A DNA stretch of 64,000 bases from Methylobacterium sp. (GTDB taxonomy: Bacteria > Pseudomonadota > Alphaproteobacteria > Rhizobiales > Beijerinckiaceae): the NCBI RefSeq assembly GCF_019745455.1, contig NZ_JAIETD010000024.1:62001-126000 (forward strand), written 5' to 3'. The notes beneath the pieces are model-generated. The model ran no database searches, was not told the origin of the DNA, and saw only the letters and a list, made by a program, of their open reading frames with translations. A program made the position numbers and the translations under genes. This document shows positions 46,891 to 56,104 of the stretch, piece after piece (within the stretch, counting starts at the first letter, position 1; each line of letters opens with the position of its first letter).

Positions 46891-47272
46891 ACGGTCGTCG
46901 GCTGATCGCGTCCGGTTCGCTCTTCGAGGCGGCCTACGGATAATCTCGCGCCGTCGTGGAGGGCAGCTTCGTCTTCGTCGCCGGCACGCTCGCTACGATT
47001 CCTCGTTCACGACGATTACAGAGGATGCGGGCGCGCAGGCCGAGGCCTGCTGGCGGACGATCGAGGCGGTGCTCGCCGAAGATGGAACATCCCTGAACGC
47101 CATCGTCCGGGCGACCTACGACGTGACCGATCGCGACGATGCCGAGGCCGTGCTGAGCATATACGGCCGCCTGCTGGCGACGATCAGGCCGGCGGCCACG
47201 ACCGTCATCGCCGCCGGTCTGCTCAAGCTTGAGATGAGGGTCGAGATCAAGGTTACGGCCGCTTTGGAATAG
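46887..47272 (+). pseudogene. RidA/YjgF-family gene with a nonsense codon and a frameshift
   Basis: From GTG at 46887, frame 1 encodes NGRRLIASGSLFEAAYG, then TAA at 46941-46943 where relatives have a Tyr codon (GYSRAVVEG). Frame 1 continues SRAVVEGSFVFVAGT. After about 46988 the reading continues in another frame, consistent with a single-base deletion, as RYDSSFTTITEDAGAQAEACW and on to EMRVEIKVTAALE. Both lesions must be repaired to give a protein of about 128 aa. RidA proteins hydrolyse reactive enamines. The GTG overlaps the transglycosylase stop by four bases. Confidence 0.8.
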
Positions 47273-47288
47273 TCCCAGCGTCCTCAAG

Positions 47289-47317
47289 AAAAAAGGCCGG
47301 GCACGCCGCCCGGCCTT
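47289..47317 (-). terminator. Rho-independent terminator of rplS
   Basis: On the minus strand, AAGGCCGGGC/GCCCGGCCTT (plus 47293-47302 and 47308-47317) followed by six T (plus-strand A 47289-47294). It lies 24 bases after the rplS stop and also close to the end of the RidA pseudogene. Confidence 0.9.
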
Positions 47318-47340
47318 CAAACGTTGCAATCCTTGCAGAC

Positions 47341-47799
47341 TTACTCCGCGGCAGCGGCCTTCGCGGCGGACTTCTCCGCCTTCTCGGCCTTGCGGGCGTC
47401 CTTCGTCGCCTTTGCGGCGGCGGCCTTGTCGGCCTTCTCGGCCGGACGGTCGGCGCGCTCGACGATACGGGCCGACTTGCCGCGGCGATCGCGCAGGTAA
47501 TAGAGCTTGGCGCGCCGGACCTTGCCGCGGCGGACCACCACGATCGAGTCGATCAGCGGCGAGTAGACCGGGAAGACGCGCTCGACGCCCTCGCCGTATG
47601 AGATCTTGCGGACGGTGAAGCTCTCGTTGAGCCCGCCACCTGAGCGCGCGATGCAGACGCCCTCATAGGCCTGGACGCGGGTGCGCTCGCCTTCCTTCAC
47701 CTTGACGTTCACGGTCACCGTGTCGCCGGGCTGGAAATCGGGAATGGTCTTGCCGAGCGAAGCGATCTGCTCCTGCTCGAGCTGCTGGATGATGTTCAT
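47341..47799 (-). CDS. rplS: 50S ribosomal protein L19
   Basis: 152 aa. N-terminal core ([58 protein letters not shown]) is L19, about 110 residues; it is followed by a Lys/Ala-rich tail of about 40 residues, a common extension in this group. The ATG at 47799 is the conserved start; longer frame upstream is non-coding. It sits at the 30S-50S interface. Its usual neighbours trmD and rimM are not adjacent here. Confidence 0.96.
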   Translation of the reverse strand: MNIIQQLEQEQIASLGKTIPDFQPGDTVTVNVKVKEGERTRVQAYEGVCIARSGGGLNESFTVRKISYGEGVERVFPVYSPLIDSIVVVRRGKVRRAKLYYLRDRRGKSARIVERADRPAEKADKAAAAKATKDARKAEKAEKSAAKAAAAE

Positions 47800-48056
47800 A
47801 CTATGCTCCGCCGTGTCGCGCCGGGCGTCCCGATGGGAACATCCAGCGTCAGGATTTCGGCATCCTGTTGTGAGTTGGCGCTGCCCATACAGGAGGAATC
47901 GCTCCCTGTCGATGCGGCCGTCGTGAAATCGTCGCAACGGATCCGAGTGTTGAGAAAATCGCCACCTGGGTCCACATGGGGAGGGGCGCCGGTCTATACC
48001 GGTGCCGCTTCCCGGCCGGCCTTGAACCGGCGCAGCGGACGAGGATCGAGAATTCC

Positions 48057-48623
48057 ATGTTCATCCAAACCGAAGCCACTCCCAATCCGGCCACCCTCAA
48101 GTTCCTTCCCGGCCGCGTCGTCCTGCCCGAAGGTACATTCGAAGCGCGCGATGCCGAAGCCGCCGCCCGCTCGCCGCTGGCGCAGCGCCTCTTCGACGTC
48201 GCCGGGGTCGCCGGGGTCTATTTCGGCCATGACTTCATCTCGGTGACCAAGGCCGAGGGCGACGACGCGTGGCCACAGGTCAAGCCGGCCATCCTCGGCG
48301 CGATCATGGAGCATTTTCAGTCCGGCGCTCCGGTGATGGCCGAGGGTTCTTCGACCGCCGACGACGATGCAGAAGAGTTCTACGACGAGGCCGACCACGA
48401 CACCGTCGTGACCATCAAGGACCTCTTGGAGACGCGGGTGCGGCCGGCGGTGGCGGGCGATGGCGGCGACATTACCTTCCGTGGCTTCAAGGAGGGTATT
48501 GTCTACCTCGAGATGAAGGGTGCCTGCTCGGGCTGCCCTTCCTCCACCGCGACACTTCGCAACGGCGTGCAGAACCTTTTCCGTCACTTCCTGCCGGAGG
48601 TGCGCGAGGTCCGCGCGATCTAG
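48057..48623 (+). CDS. NifU-like Fe-S scaffold protein (Nfu)
   Basis: 188 aa. Nfu N-terminal domain ([20 protein letters not shown], quoted as [12 protein letters not shown]) and C-terminal NifU domain with the cluster cysteines C157 and C160 in GACSGCPSS. It probably passes [4Fe-4S] clusters to apo-enzymes such as aconitase or MiaB. It is divergent from rplS across a 257-bp gap that contains no other gene. Confidence 0.93.
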   Translation: MFIQTEATPNPATLKFLPGRVVLPEGTFEARDAEAAARSPLAQRLFDVAGVAGVYFGHDFISVTKAEGDDAWPQVKPAILGAIMEHFQSGAPVMAEGSSTADDDAEEFYDEADHDTVVTIKDLLETRVRPAVAGDGGDITFRGFKEGIVYLEMKGACSGCPSSTATLRNGVQNLFRHFLPEVREVRAI

Positions 48624-48777
48624 AAGCCGCTGTCGCGAGGCACCTGTGCAACAGTAACAGGCGAATGGCCCTCAAGGTCCGGCCCTTCGCTGACGGGTCG
48701 GCGATAATGGCGTAGCATCGCGGCGTTACCGCCGATCGGCTCCCGCCGGTTGGCGGGTCTTAGCCCGATCGGGAGTG

Positions 48778-49458
48778 ATGGTGCGTATTCTAGCCATCGA
48801 TACGGCGCTGGATTCCTGTTCCGCCTGTATCGCTACCGACGAGTCCGACCTGCTGCTCGCCGAGGAGTCGACGCTCCTCGCCCGCGGTCACGCGGAAGCG
48901 CTGCTGCCCCTCTTGGAGCGCGTGGTCGCACGGGTCGATGGAGGCTTTTCGAGCCTCGACAGGGTCGCGGTGACAGTCGGTCCGGGCAGCTATACCGGCC
49001 TTCGTGTCGGCCTGTCGGCGGCGCGTGCGATCGGGCTCGCCACCGGCATTCCCGTCGTCGGAGTCACAACCCTCTCGGCCTTGCTCGCTCCCCTGCTGGC
49101 GCTTAACGGAGACGGGCTCATCGCCGCCGCCATCGATGCCCGACACGGCTCGGTCTACCTTCAGGCCATGAGTCTGGCGGACGGCATCGTCGTGCCGCCG
49201 AGCCTCGTCCGCCTCGACGAGGCCGCGGCGATGATCGGCGCTCGCGCCACCCTCGTCGGCTCCGGGGCACCGCTTCTCGGCGCGGTAATGGCGGAACGAG
49301 GCTTCGACCGCGAGATCGCCGGCACCGGGCCGCCCGAGATCGCCTGGGTGGCTTCCCTCGGCCTTCTCGCCGATCCGGACCAAGCCCTGCCCCGTCCCCT
49401 CTACCTACGCGGCGCCGACGCGACACCGCAGGACCATGCCAGGATCGCCCGTCGATGA
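48778..49458 (+). CDS. tsaB: tRNA threonylcarbamoyladenosine biosynthesis protein TsaB
   Basis: 226 aa ASKHA-fold protein that pairs with TsaD to make t6A at tRNA position 37. It has ILAIDTALDSC near the start, then GHAEALLPLLE and VGPGSYTGLRVG near residue 70. GGGAG (48771-48775) lies just upstream; GTG at 48775 and GTG at 48781 are alternative starts. Its stop overlaps the rimI ATG (ATGA), so tsaB-rimI-plsC form an operon. Confidence 0.93.
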   Translation: MVRILAIDTALDSCSACIATDESDLLLAEESTLLARGHAEALLPLLERVVARVDGGFSSLDRVAVTVGPGSYTGLRVGLSAARAIGLATGIPVVGVTTLSALLAPLLALNGDGLIAAAIDARHGSVYLQAMSLADGIVVPPSLVRLDEAAAMIGARATLVGSGAPLLGAVMAERGFDREIAGTGPPEIAWVASLGLLADPDQALPRPLYLRGADATPQDHARIARR

Positions 49459-49976
49459 GCCGAATGCTGTCACCGTTCTGGCCACTCGATCTCTGGACGG
49501 CCTGGTGGGATGCCTGGGGCGCCGAGCCCTACGTCGCTCCTCTGCGCGATTCCGGCCAGGCCGCGGCACTCTCGCGCCTGCACGCGACGGCTTTCGCAAG
49601 GCCCTGGGACCCACATGAATTCGAGCGCATGCTGTGCGAACGCTCGACCGAAGCGCATGCCCTGTGGCGCAACGGCGCGATCCAGGGTTTCGTCCTGTCC
49701 CGTCGTGTCGCCGACGAGGCCGAGATCCTGACGCTGGTCCTGGCGCCCGCCATGCGCGGCGGCGGCCTCAGCCATCGGCTGCTGCGCGAGCATCTCGCGC
49801 ACCTTGCGCAAGCCGGTGTGCGCAGCGTCCATCTCGAGGTCGACGAGGGCAATATGCCTGCCCTCAAGCTCTATGCCCGGCACGGCTTCGCGCAGGTCGG
49901 CGAGCGTACCGGCTATTACGCGCGAAAGGACGGCAGCCGGGCCACCGCGCTGACCATGCGAGCGATGATGTCATGA
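49455..49976 (+). CDS. rimI: Ribosomal protein alanine N-acetyltransferase RimI
   Basis: 173 aa GNAT protein. The acetyl-CoA loop is in VLAPAMRGGGLSHRLL near residue 95-110, and LEVDEGNMPALKLYARHGFAQVGERTGYY near the C-terminus is the RimI pattern (here NMPALKLYARHGF). In E. coli it acetylates S18, and tsaB-rimI is a widespread pair. The N-terminus is longer than usual by about 30 residues. Confidence 0.85.
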   Translation: MSRMLSPFWPLDLWTAWWDAWGAEPYVAPLRDSGQAAALSRLHATAFARPWDPHEFERMLCERSTEAHALWRNGAIQGFVLSRRVADEAEILTLVLAPAMRGGGLSHRLLREHLAHLAQAGVRSVHLEVDEGNMPALKLYARHGFAQVGERTGYYARKDGSRATALTMRAMMS

Positions 49977-49995
49977 CAGTCTTCGCGGTCACCGG

Positions 49996-50865
49996 ATGAC
50001 CCGCATCGGTACCGTCCTGAGGCTGCTTGTCTGCGCCTTCGTCTTCATCGTCCTGATCGGGCCGCAATGGCTGAGCCTGCGCTACGGGCGGGGGCGAGTG
50101 GCGGCGCATCTGCCAACCTGGTTCCACAAGGTCTTCCTGATCCTGTTCGGGGTGCGGGTCAGCCAGAGCGGGACGCCGCCGGATACCGGCGAGCCTGCGC
50201 TTGTGCTCGCCAACCACGTCTCGTGGCTCGACATCCTCGTCTTGGGCAGCCTCCGGCCGCTCTCCTTCGTGGCGAAATCCGAGATCTCAGGATGGCCCGT
50301 CGTCGGGTTGCTGGCCAAGCTGCAGCGCACGATCTTCATCGATCGGACGCGCCGCGGCGCCACCGCTGACGTCAACGCCGCCCTTGCCGAACGCTTGGCG
50401 GCCGGCGACCTCATCGTCCTGTTCGCGGAGGGCACGACGGGCGACGGGTTGCGTCTGCTGCCGTTCCGCTCGTCGCTGGTCGGCGCGGCTCGCGGGGTCA
50501 TCGATTCCGACGGCAACGATCATACGCGCCTCAGGCTGCAGCCCCTCGCCATCGCTTATCCGCGCCGCAACGGCATGCCGGTGACGCGCAGCGAGCGCCC
50601 GGAGATCGCCTGGTACGGCGATATGGAGCTGGCGCCTCACCTCTCGGTCTTCCTCGCCAGCGGGCCCATCGACGTGCAGGTCGTCTGGGGCGAGCCGATT
50701 CCGTTCGAGCCCGGCACCGATCGCAAGCGCGCCACGGCCCTGGCGGAGGCTTCCGTTCGAGCTGCCCTACGGCGGTCTCGCGACGGCCGGCTGGCGGCCC
50801 TAAACGGCCGTCGCGAGCAGGCTCCGGAGCTAGATCTGGACGCGCCGGGGCTTCCGGCGATCTGA
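49996..50865 (+). CDS. 1-acyl-glycerol-3-phosphate acyltransferase-like protein
   Basis: 289 aa. An N-terminal helix (LRLLVCAFVFIVLIGPQWL) anchors it; the acyltransferase motifs are NHVSWLD near residue 72 (HX4D) and FAEGTTGDG near 140. It probably acylates lysophosphatidic acid or ornithine-lipid precursors. It lies 19 bases after rimI, on the same strand. Confidence 0.88.
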   Translation: MTRIGTVLRLLVCAFVFIVLIGPQWLSLRYGRGRVAAHLPTWFHKVFLILFGVRVSQSGTPPDTGEPALVLANHVSWLDILVLGSLRPLSFVAKSEISGWPVVGLLAKLQRTIFIDRTRRGATADVNAALAERLAAGDLIVLFAEGTTGDGLRLLPFRSSLVGAARGVIDSDGNDHTRLRLQPLAIAYPRRNGMPVTRSERPEIAWYGDMELAPHLSVFLASGPIDVQVVWGEPIPFEPGTDRKRATALAEASVRAALRRSRDGRLAALNGRREQAPELDLDAPGLPAI

Positions 50866-50978
50866 CGGAACGCCGCCGGGCGGAACGATCGGTCACGCGA
50901 GGCCTGCGCGACGTGCGCGCGCGATTGTGCTAGGCCGGCACCCAATCGATGCGCGCGATCCATGGTTCGGGACGGTCA

Positions 50979-52322
50979 GTGTTGAAGAAAGCCTTCGTCA
51001 AATCCTACGGCTGTCAGATGAATGCCTATGATGCGGCCCGCATGGCAGACGTCCTCGGCGCCGAGGGCTACGCCGCCACCGACCGTGTGGAGGAGGCGGA
51101 CGTCGTCGTCCTCAACACCTGCCACATCCGCGAGAAGGCCGCCGACAAAGTATATTCGGAGCTCGGGCGGCTGCGCGTGCTGAAGGCCGCGCGGCAACAG
51201 GCGGGGCACGACACCCGGATCGTCGTGGCGGGCTGCGTCGCCCAGGCCGAGGGCGCCGAGATACTCGCCCGGGCGCCGACAGTCGACGTGGTCGTCGGGC
51301 CACAGAGCTACCACAACCTGCCAGCGCTCCTCGCCTCGTCGCATACGAAGCGCGTCGTCGACACCGCCTTTCCGGCCGAGGACAAGTTCGATCACCTGCC
51401 CGCCCGCCGCACCGGCGCGGTCTCGAGCTTCCTCACGGTGCAGGAGGGCTGCGACAAGTTCTGCGCCTTCTGCGTGGTGCCCTACACCCGCGGCGCCGAG
51501 GTCTCGCGTTCTGTGGCGGCGATCCGTGCCGAGGCAGAGGCTCTGGTCCGGGGCGGCACCCGCGAGATCACGCTGATCGGCCAGAACGTGAATGCCTATC
51601 ACGGTGCGGGACCTGATGGGCTGATCGCGACACTCCCCGCACTGATGCGCGAGCTCGCGACGATCCCAGGCCTCCTGCGTTTGCGCTACACCACGAGCCA
51701 TCCCAACGACATGGACGAGGATCTGATCAGGGCGCATGCCGAGATCACGGCGCTGATGCCCTACCTGCATTTGCCGGTACAGTCGGGCTCCGACCGCGTC
51801 CTCAAGGCAATGAATCGCAAGCACGACGGCGAGACTTATAGACGGCTTATCGCTCGGGTGCGTGAGGCCCGTCCCGACATCGCCCTGTCGTCGGACTTCA
51901 TCGTCGGCTTCCCGGGCGAGACCGACGCGGATTTCGACGACACGATGCGCTTCGTCGCAAAGATCGGCTTCGCCAGCGCCTATACCTTCAAGTACAGCCC
52001 GCGCCCGGGTACTCCCGCGGCCGAGCGCGACGATGCGGTGCCGGAGGCCGTCAAATCCGAGCGCTTGGCGGCGTTACAGGGCCTCCTCGATGCACAGCGT
52101 TTTGCCTACAATGCCGACTTCGTCGGGTCCGTTGTCGAGGTACTGGTGGAGAAGACAGGTCGCGACTCGGGCCAGGTCGTCGGCAAGACGCCGCATCTCC
52201 TCACCGTGCAGATCGATGGGCCGCCCTCGCTCATCGGCACGCTGGTGCGGGTGCGGATCGTGCGGACGGGCTCCAACACCCTGTTCGGCGAGATCGCCGC
52301 CGACGCGGCGGTGGCGGCGTGA
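50979..52322 (+). CDS. miaB: tRNA-2-methylthio-N6-dimethylallyladenosine synthase
   Basis: 447 aa radical SAM methylthiotransferase that converts i6A37 to ms2i6A37. Cluster-binding cysteines are in [16 protein letters not shown] and AGCVAQAEG of the UPF0004 domain, with the radical SAM motif CDKFCAFC (CX3CX2C). A C-terminal TRAM domain follows. GTG at 50979 is chosen; TTG at the next codon and an upstream ATG are alternatives. The stop overlaps the phoH-like GTG. Confidence 0.95.
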   Translation: MLKKAFVKSYGCQMNAYDAARMADVLGAEGYAATDRVEEADVVVLNTCHIREKAADKVYSELGRLRVLKAARQQAGHDTRIVVAGCVAQAEGAEILARAPTVDVVVGPQSYHNLPALLASSHTKRVVDTAFPAEDKFDHLPARRTGAVSSFLTVQEGCDKFCAFCVVPYTRGAEVSRSVAAIRAEAEALVRGGTREITLIGQNVNAYHGAGPDGLIATLPALMRELATIPGLLRLRYTTSHPNDMDEDLIRAHAEITALMPYLHLPVQSGSDRVLKAMNRKHDGETYRRLIARVREARPDIALSSDFIVGFPGETDADFDDTMRFVAKIGFASAYTFKYSPRPGTPAAERDDAVPEAVKSERLAALQGLLDAQRFAYNADFVGSVVEVLVEKTGRDSGQVVGKTPHLLTVQIDGPPSLIGTLVRVRIVRTGSNTLFGEIAADAAVAA

Positions 52323-53401
52323 GCCCGACCTTGCGCGGGCGCGGCCCGGCGGCCCGGACTGGGGAGATCGTGGAGAGCGTGGAGGTGTCGCTGACCTTCG
52401 ACGACAACCGCCTCGCGAGCCTTGTCTTCGGGCAGTACGATCAGAACGTCGCCCATATCGAGCGACGCCTCGAGGTGGTCGCCACGGCCCTCGGCAACCA
52501 CCTCGTGCTCAAGGGACCGCCAGACGCGGCCGAGAAGGCGCGCCGGGTGTTCGAGCGGCTCTATGCGAGGGTCAAGGCGAGCGGCCACGCCCTGACCCTT
52601 GGCGACGTCGACGGGGCGATCAAGGAGACGACGCAGCAGGGCATGCTCTTTCCAGCCGCCGAGATCAGCGCCGAGCCGGACAGGCCGGTCTTCGACCAGA
52701 TCGCGACCCGCAAGCGCGGTGCAGTGCGTGCCCGCAACGCGGCGCAAGACGCCTATATCAAGGCCCTGCGGGCGCACGAGCTCGTCTTCGCCGAAGGCCC
52801 GGCCGGCACCGGAAAAACCTGGCTCGCCGTCGGCCACGCGGTCTCGCTGCTGGAACAGGGCCATGCCGAGCGTCTGATCCTGTCGCGCCCCGCGGTGGAG
52901 GCCGGCGAGCGCCTCGGCTTCCTGCCCGGCGACATGCGCGATAAGGTCGATCCGTACCTCCGGCCCATCTACGACGCCCTCTACGACTTCATGGAGGCTC
53001 GCCACGTCGACCGCGGCTTGCAGACCGGCATCATCGAGATCGCGCCGCTCGCCTTCATGCGCGGGCGCACGCTCACCAATGCGGTCGTCCTCCTCGACGA
53101 GGCGCAGAATACCACCTCGATGCAGATGAAGATGTTCCTGACCCGATTGGGCGAGAACTCGCGGATGATCATCACGGGCGACCCGAGCCAGGTCGACCTG
53201 CCGCCGGGCCAGAAATCCGGCCTCGTCGAGGCGGTGAACGTCCTCGACGGCGTCGAGGGCATCGGCCGCATCCGCTTCCGCGACGTCGACGTGGTCCGGC
53301 ACGATCTCGTCCGCCGGATCGTCACCGCCTACGAATCCGCGGCGCACGGGGCCGAGGACGCGGACCGCAATCCCAATCCGCGGCGGCGGCCATTGGCGTG
53401 A
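52319..53401 (+). CDS. ybeZ: PhoH-family ATPase (YbeZ)
   Basis: 360 aa. N-terminal KH-like region, then Walker A GPAGTGKT near residue 163 and Walker [10 protein letters not shown] near 258, followed by [15 protein letters not shown]. PhoH-like ATPases act with YbeY in rRNA processing. The GTG overlaps the miaB stop. The usual next gene ybeY is one gene further on, because a hydrolase gene intervenes. Confidence 0.93.
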   Translation: MSPTLRGRGPAARTGEIVESVEVSLTFDDNRLASLVFGQYDQNVAHIERRLEVVATALGNHLVLKGPPDAAEKARRVFERLYARVKASGHALTLGDVDGAIKETTQQGMLFPAAEISAEPDRPVFDQIATRKRGAVRARNAAQDAYIKALRAHELVFAEGPAGTGKTWLAVGHAVSLLEQGHAERLILSRPAVEAGERLGFLPGDMRDKVDPYLRPIYDALYDFMEARHVDRGLQTGIIEIAPLAFMRGRTLTNAVVLLDEAQNTTSMQMKMFLTRLGENSRMIITGDPSQVDLPPGQKSGLVEAVNVLDGVEGIGRIRFRDVDVVRHDLVRRIVTAYESAAHGAEDADRNPNPRRRPLA

Positions 53402-53408
53402 TCGCCGG

Positions 53409-54398
53409 ATGTTGTCCGCTAGACGATTGGCCAATGCCGGCACGTCGATCGTGCTCGGGGTCGTCATGACGATCTGCAATGCCCGTCCAATCGCTGCAGC
53501 CGAGGAGGCGGTCGAGGTGCCTGGTCCCTCGGGCGTCTTGCGAGGCACGCTGACGAAACCGGAAGTGGTCTCCGCCGCCGCGCTGATCATCCCGGGCTCG
53601 GGGCCGACCGACAGGGACGGCAACAATTTGCTGGGCGTCCCAGCATCCACCTATCGTCTGTTGGCGGAAGGACTAGCGGCGAAAGGCGTAGGGACCCTGC
53701 GCATCGACAAGCGCGGCATGTTCGGGAGCGTGGCGGCCGTTGCCAACCCGAATGCCGTAACGGTCTCAGACTACGTTGGCGATATTCAGAACTGGGCCGC
53801 CCTGCTGCGCGAGAAGACGGGTGCTGCCTGCGTCTGGCTCCTGGGTCACAGCGAGGGTGGTCTCGTTGCGCTCTCAACGACCCGAAAAAGTGATGGAATC
53901 TGCGGCCTGGTTCTCGTCGCAGCCCCAGGGCGGCCCCTGGGCCAGGTTCTCCGCGATCAGCTCACCGCCAATCCAGCCAATGCACCGCTCCTGCCACAGG
54001 CCTTCGAGGCTATCGCGGCTCTGGAGGCGGGACGGCGAGTCGATAGTGGAGCGCTGCATCCAGCGCTGGCACCTCTGTTCCGGCCGGAAGTGCAGGAGTT
54101 CTTGATCGATACGTTCGCGCTGGACCCATCCAAGCTTCTGGCCGCATGGACGGGTCCAACGCTGATCGTACAGGGTGAGCGGGACCTTCAGGTCTCCGTT
54201 GCGGACGCCCGGCACCTGCACGAGGCGGCGCCGCGTTCCGAGCTCCTGCTCGTTCCCGATGCGAATCACGTGCTGAAGACGGTCACCTCATCCGACCGGG
54301 CGGCCAATGTCACGGCCTATGGAGATCCAAGCCTGCCGCTGGCGGCCGGGATCGTCGAGACGATCGCAGCCTTCGTCATGGCGCAGCGAGGACGTTGA
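53409..54398 (+). CDS. Exported alpha/beta hydrolase
   Basis: 329 aa. A signal peptide is visible (residues 1-31, ending PIAAAEE). The fold has PGSGPTDRDGNN near residue 58, GHSEGG near 140 (nucleophile Ser) and PDANHVLK near 285 (His). This resembles the YbbA/PA-type serine peptidase-like hydrolases (DUF/S9-like). It lies 7 bases after ybeZ and one base before the chosen ybeY start, so it sits inside the conserved phoH-ybeY pair. Substrate unknown. Confidence 0.8.
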   Translation: MLSARRLANAGTSIVLGVVMTICNARPIAAAEEAVEVPGPSGVLRGTLTKPEVVSAAALIIPGSGPTDRDGNNLLGVPASTYRLLAEGLAAKGVGTLRIDKRGMFGSVAAVANPNAVTVSDYVGDIQNWAALLREKTGAACVWLLGHSEGGLVALSTTRKSDGICGLVLVAAPGRPLGQVLRDQLTANPANAPLLPQAFEAIAALEAGRRVDSGALHPALAPLFRPEVQEFLIDTFALDPSKLLAAWTGPTLIVQGERDLQVSVADARHLHEAAPRSELLLVPDANHVLKTVTSSDRAANVTAYGDPSLPLAAGIVETIAAFVMAQRGR

Positions 54399-54399
54399 G

Positions 54400-54903
54400 G
54401 TGACCGTGCCCGAATCACATGTTTCCGGCAACGAGATCGACATCGCTGTCGAAGACGTGAGGTGGGCGGATGCAACGCCGGATCTCGACGCCTTCGTCCT
54501 TCGCGCGGTCGAGGCCGCTCTCGCCGCCGCGAAGGCTCCGGCCGATCCGTTGGAGATCAGCATCCTGCTCACCGACGACACCACCGTGCAAAACCTCAAC
54601 AAGCGCTGGCGGGGCAAGGACAAACCCACCAACGTCCTGTCCTTCCCGGCTCCCCCGCAGCCGGCCCATGCGGGCGCCGCACGGCCCCTCGGCGATGTCG
54701 TCCTTGCGTATGAGACGATGCTGCGCGAAAGTGAGGAGCAGTCGAAGCCGCTCAGCCACCACCTCGCTCACCTCCTCGTCCATGGCACCCTTCACCTTCT
54801 CGGCCAGGACCACGAGACCGGCGAAGCCGAGGCCGAGGCTATGGAAGCCCTCGAGGTCGTCGCCCTGCGCAGCCTCGGCATTCCCGATCCCTACGCGGAT
54901 TGA
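54400..54903 (+). CDS. ybeY: Endoribonuclease YbeY (16S rRNA maturation)
   Basis: 167 aa from GTG at 54400; GTG at 54406 is an alternative. The zinc-binding motif HGTLHLLGQDH (HGxLHLxGxDH) is near residue 128, and NKRWRGKDKPTNVLSFP is the family block before it. It processes the 16S rRNA 3' end and takes part in ribosome quality control. Confidence 0.95.
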   Translation: MTVPESHVSGNEIDIAVEDVRWADATPDLDAFVLRAVEAALAAAKAPADPLEISILLTDDTTVQNLNKRWRGKDKPTNVLSFPAPPQPAHAGAARPLGDVVLAYETMLRESEEQSKPLSHHLAHLLVHGTLHLLGQDHETGEAEAEAMEALEVVALRSLGIPDPYAD

Positions 54904-54948
54904 GCGACGCGCCGGATCGACGCCCACACTATCACAGACACGAGAGAT

Positions 54949-56076
54949 ATGACGAACGATCGAAGTCGCGGCGCGGCCCAGGCCGCGTTCAACGCCCATG
55001 ACGGCGAGAGTCAGAATCGCGAGGCTCCGGCCCGCGAGCCCTGGTATGACCGCCTGCTCAACGTCCTCCATCTGCGCCCGCGCGATTCGTTGCGCGAGCA
55101 TATCGAGGACGCCCTTGCGGTCTCTGATCCTGGCGAGAACGCCTTCTCGCCCCTCGAACGCGCGATGATCAAGAACGTACTCGGCCTGCACAAGGTGCGG
55201 GTCGACGACGTGATGATCCCGAGGGCTGACATCATCGCGGTGTCGATCGACACGAGCCTCGACGACCTCCTGAAGCTGTTCCGCACCGCCGGCCATTCGC
55301 GCCTGCCGGTCTACGGCGAGACCCTCGACGACCCTCGCGGCATGGTCCACATCCGCGACTTCGTCGACCACATCGTCGCAAGGGCGGAGGCGAGCCCCCG
55401 TCGTGCACCTACTGCACCCGCCGCCAATGGCGATGCGCCGCCCGCGGCCCCGCGGGCGAGACGCGGGGTCCGGGCGCTGCGCAGCCTCAACCTCGGCAAT
55501 GTCGACCTCTCGACGACCCTGGCCTCCACCCGCATCCAGCGGCCGGTGCTGTTCGTGCCGCCCTCGATGCCGGCGATCGACCTTCTCGTGAGGATGCAGG
55601 CGACGCGCACCCATATGGCGCTCGTCATCGACGAGTATGGCGGCACCGATGGCTTGATCTCGATCGAGGATCTCATCGAGATGGTGGTGGGCGACATCGA
55701 GGACGAGCACGACGTCGCCGAGGGCAAGTTGATCCAGCGGGTCGAAGGCGATGCGGACGTCTTCGTCGCCGATGCCCGCGCGGGCCTCGCGGAGGTCTCG
55801 ACGGCAACCGGCGTCGACCTTGTCGCCGCAGTCGGCGAGATGGCTGAGGAGATCGATACGATCGGTGGTCTCATCGTAACGTTGGCGGGCCGGGTTCCGT
55901 CGCGTGGCGAGGTCATTTCCGGTCCGGGAGGACTTGAATTCGAGGTGCTCGACGCCGATCCGCGCCGGATCAAGCGGCTGCGGCTTCAGCACGGACAGGC
56001 CCGTATCAGCACCGTCGTGCCGTTGGCGCTTCCACCGCCGAATCCAAATCCAGCCCCGGACTTGCCGGTATCGTGA
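54949..56076 (+). CDS. CorC/HlyC-like CBS-domain protein
   Basis: 375 aa, soluble (no N-terminal transmembrane DUF21). Two CBS domains: the first around VRVDDVMIPRADIIAV near residue 85, the second around MALVIDEYGGTDGLISIEDL near 225; a C-terminal CorC_HlyC domain follows. Between the CBS domains an Ala/Pro/Arg-rich insert of about 40 residues (near 145-185) is unusual. The position before lnt is the common ybeX arrangement, where it is linked to ribosome or magnesium homeostasis. Confidence 0.9.
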   Translation: MTNDRSRGAAQAAFNAHDGESQNREAPAREPWYDRLLNVLHLRPRDSLREHIEDALAVSDPGENAFSPLERAMIKNVLGLHKVRVDDVMIPRADIIAVSIDTSLDDLLKLFRTAGHSRLPVYGETLDDPRGMVHIRDFVDHIVARAEASPRRAPTAPAANGDAPPAAPRARRGVRALRSLNLGNVDLSTTLASTRIQRPVLFVPPSMPAIDLLVRMQATRTHMALVIDEYGGTDGLISIEDLIEMVVGDIEDEHDVAEGKLIQRVEGDADVFVADARAGLAEVSTATGVDLVAAVGEMAEEIDTIGGLIVTLAGRVPSRGEVISGPGGLEFEVLDADPRRIKRLRLQHGQARISTVVPLALPPPNPNPAPDLPVS

Positions 56077-56104
56077 CGGCACCCTCGATGATTCTTTGGC
56101 GCCG

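Noticed and set aside
46712..47272. A 186-codon intact gene covering the RidA region
   Set aside because: The first half of that frame is a shadow of the transglycosylase end; only the last third is RidA-like, so the gene is a frameshifted remnant.
54415..56082. 555-codon minus-strand frame over ybeY and corC
   Set aside because: Antisense shadow in GC-rich DNA; no domain recognisable.
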